Positions 39,401-42,400 of a DNA stretch of 64,000 bases are shown in pieces. Below the pieces are notes generated by a model, which saw only the letters and a program-made list of their open reading frames with translations, was not told the origin of the DNA and did not search any database. Origin of the DNA: Alviniconcha marisindica (taxonomy: Eukaryota > Mollusca > Gastropoda > Provannidae); contig JABMCL010000953.1 in the NCBI GenBank assembly GCA_018857735.1, forward strand, positions 169,501 to 233,500, given 5' to 3'. Both the position numbers and the translations under genes were made by a program. The number at the start of each line of letters is the position of its first letter. Position 1 is the first letter of the stretch.

Positions 39401-42400
39401 TATGGGAGGGGTGCGGGCTGTGATGTCATTGTGTGCCATGTTGCAGATTCCCATCAGTATGGGAGGGGTGCGGGCTGTGATGTCATTGTGTGCCATGTTG
39501 CAGATTCCCATCAGTATGGGAGGGGTGCGGGCTGTAGGCTACTTGCTCAAGTTCCTCATCCAGCAAGGCAGCAACCCATCCGAGGCACAAGACTTGGCCG
39601 CTGTCTTGGTCAGGGTGAGTCCCACTGAGATTTTGTGTGTGTGTGTGTGTGTAGTGTTAATTTCACATACATTTTGGTTTGTTTTTTGTTGAATTCGATT
39701 TTGTTTTATATTGTTAGTTTTTTGGTACAGTATTATGTTGTATTTTCTACTTTTCATTTTCAGTATTCTAACACTGATTTTGTAATGTCAGAAAATATTT
39801 TTAATGAACAATGAGTTTTTGCAGCTGAGAAAATAGCAGTGTATAAAAGTTATGTATTCTCATTATTGCTGTGGCTGTGACTTGCCCTACACGGCAGTCT
39901 GTGGTAGCTTGTGTATTCCAGGGCAAAGAAGGGGGCAACAAATGTGACAAAGACCAGGAACTTAGTTTGAGGGCAGTTTTCCCCACACAGTTAATGAAAC
40001 AAACAAGGGATGAGGTTGCTGCCTATCTGAATGCATAATCATTGTGTAGCCTTTGGTATGGACTCTCTCTCTCTTTCCCCCACCTCAGGGAACTTAGTGC
40101 CTGATTAAGTGTGGCATGAACCCCCTCTCTCCCCCACCTCAGGGAACTTAGTGCCTGATTAAGTGTGGCATGAACCCCCTCTCTCCCCCACCTCAGAGAA
40201 CTTAGTGCCTGATTAAGTGTGGCATGAACCCCCTCTCTCCCCCACCTCAGGGAACTTAGTGCCTGATTAAGTGTGGCATGAACCCCCTCTCTCCCCCACC
40301 TCAGAGAACTTAGTGCCTGATTAAGTGTGGCATGAACCCCCTCTCTCCCCCACCTCAGGGAACTTAGTGCCTGATTAAGTGTGGACTCCCTCTCTCCCCC
40401 ACCTCCGGGAACTTAGTGCCTGATTAAGTGTGGACTCCCTCTCTCCCCCACTTCAGGGAACTTAGTGCCTGATTAAGTGTGGACTCCCTCTCTCCCCCAC
40501 GTCAGGGAACCTAGTGCCTGATTAAGTTGGCCCTTTACTGGGAACTTAGTGCCTGATTAAGTGTGGACTCCCTCTCTCCCCCACTTCAGGGAACTTAGTG
40601 CCTGATTAAGTGTGGACTCCCTCTCTCCCCCACGTCAGGGAACCTATCAAACAGGGACAACAGAAAATGTACAGCTGGTGTATGGTCATGAGTAGACCAT
40701 CTGTAGTCAGAAAATGTTGAAGATTCTGACTCTCAGTGCCTATGGGAAGGTGTTATGGAGTGTGGGAGCCAAGTTTCAAAGCGCTGATAGAGTTGTGCTG
40801 TTTTGCATGCTGGCAGTGCCTGAAGAACGACTCCACAGATGTGAAGCAGTTGGTGGGGCGCATGCTGTGCTTCGTGGCGGACGGCCAGAGGGAGGGCAGC
40901 AGTGACAACCACGCTGGCCTCAGCCCGGAACTGCTGCGCGTGGTGGTGCCAGCCCTGGTCATGGGAACCAAGGAGAAGAACACTATGGTGCGAGCCGCCA
41001 GCGAGTCGGCCATCGTCATGCTGCTGGGGCTGCGACATGGGGATGAGCTCTATCAGGTAATGCCTGCCGGGGGTTTGGGACAGGGTGGAGGGGGACAGGA
41101 GGGTTGTAACAGGGTGGAGGGGGACAGGGGGTTGGGACAGGGTGGAGGTTTCAGGAGGGTTGTAACAGGGTGGAGGGGGACAGGGGGTTTGGGACAGGGT
41201 GGAGGGGGACAGGAGGGTTGTAACAGGGTGGAGGGGGACAGGAGGGTTGGGACAGGGTGGAGGGGGACAGGAGGGTTGTAACAGGGTGGAGGGGGACAGG
41301 GGGTTTGGGACAGGGTGGAGGGGGACAGGAGGGTTGTAACAGGGTGGAGGGGGACAGGGGGTTGGGACAGTGGTGGGGGGGACAGGAGGGTTGTAACAGG
41401 GTGGAGGGGGACAGGAGGGTTTTGACAGGGTGGAGGGGGACAGGAGGGTTGTAACAGGGTGGAGGGGGACAGGAAGGCTGTGACAGGGTGGAAGGGGACA
41501 GGAGGGTTGTGACAGGGTGGAGGGGGACAGGAGGGTTGTAACAGGGTGGAGGGGGACAGAAAGGCTGTAACAGGGTGGAGGGGGACAGGAGGGCTGTAAC
41601 AGGGTGGAGGGGGACAGGAGGGTTGTAACAGGGTGGAGGGGGACAGGAGGGTTGTAACAGGGTGGAGGGGGACAGGAGGGTTGTAACAGGGTGGAGGGGG
41701 ACAGAAGGGCTGTAACAGGGTGGAGGGGGACAGAAGGGCTGTAACAGGGTGGAGGGGGACAGGAGGGTTGTAACAGGGTGGAGGGGGACAGGAGGGTTGT
41801 AACAGGGTGGAGGGGGACAGAAGGGCTGTAACAGGGTGGAGGGGGACAGAAGGGCTGTAACAGGGTGGAGGGGGACAGGAGGGTTGTAACAGGGTGGAGG
41901 GGGACAGGGAAGTTGTAACAGGGTGGAGGGTGACAGGGGTTGTAACAGGGTGGAGGGGGACAGGGAAGTTGTAACAGGGTGGAGGGTGAAAGGGGTTGTA
42001 ACAGGGTGGAGGGTGACAGGAGGGTTGGGACAGGGCGGAGAGTGACAGGAGGGTTGGGACAGGGTGGAGGGTTGTAAGACGGTGGAGGGTTACATAAGGG
42101 CTGTAACAGGGTGGAGGGTGACAGGGAGGTTGTAACAGGGTGGAGGGTGACAGGAGGGTTGTGACAGGGTGGAGGGTGACATGGAGGTTGTAACAGGGTG
42201 GAGGGTGACAGGATGGTTGTAAGATGGTGGAGGGGTTACAGGAGGGATGTGAGAGGGTGGATGGAGGGTGACAGGAGGGTTGGGACAGGGTGGAGGGTGA
42301 CAGGAGGGTTGTAAGATGGTAGAGGGTTACAGGAGGGATGTGAGAGGGTGGAGGGTGACAGGAAGGCTGGGACAGGGTGGAGGGTTACAGGAGGGATGTG

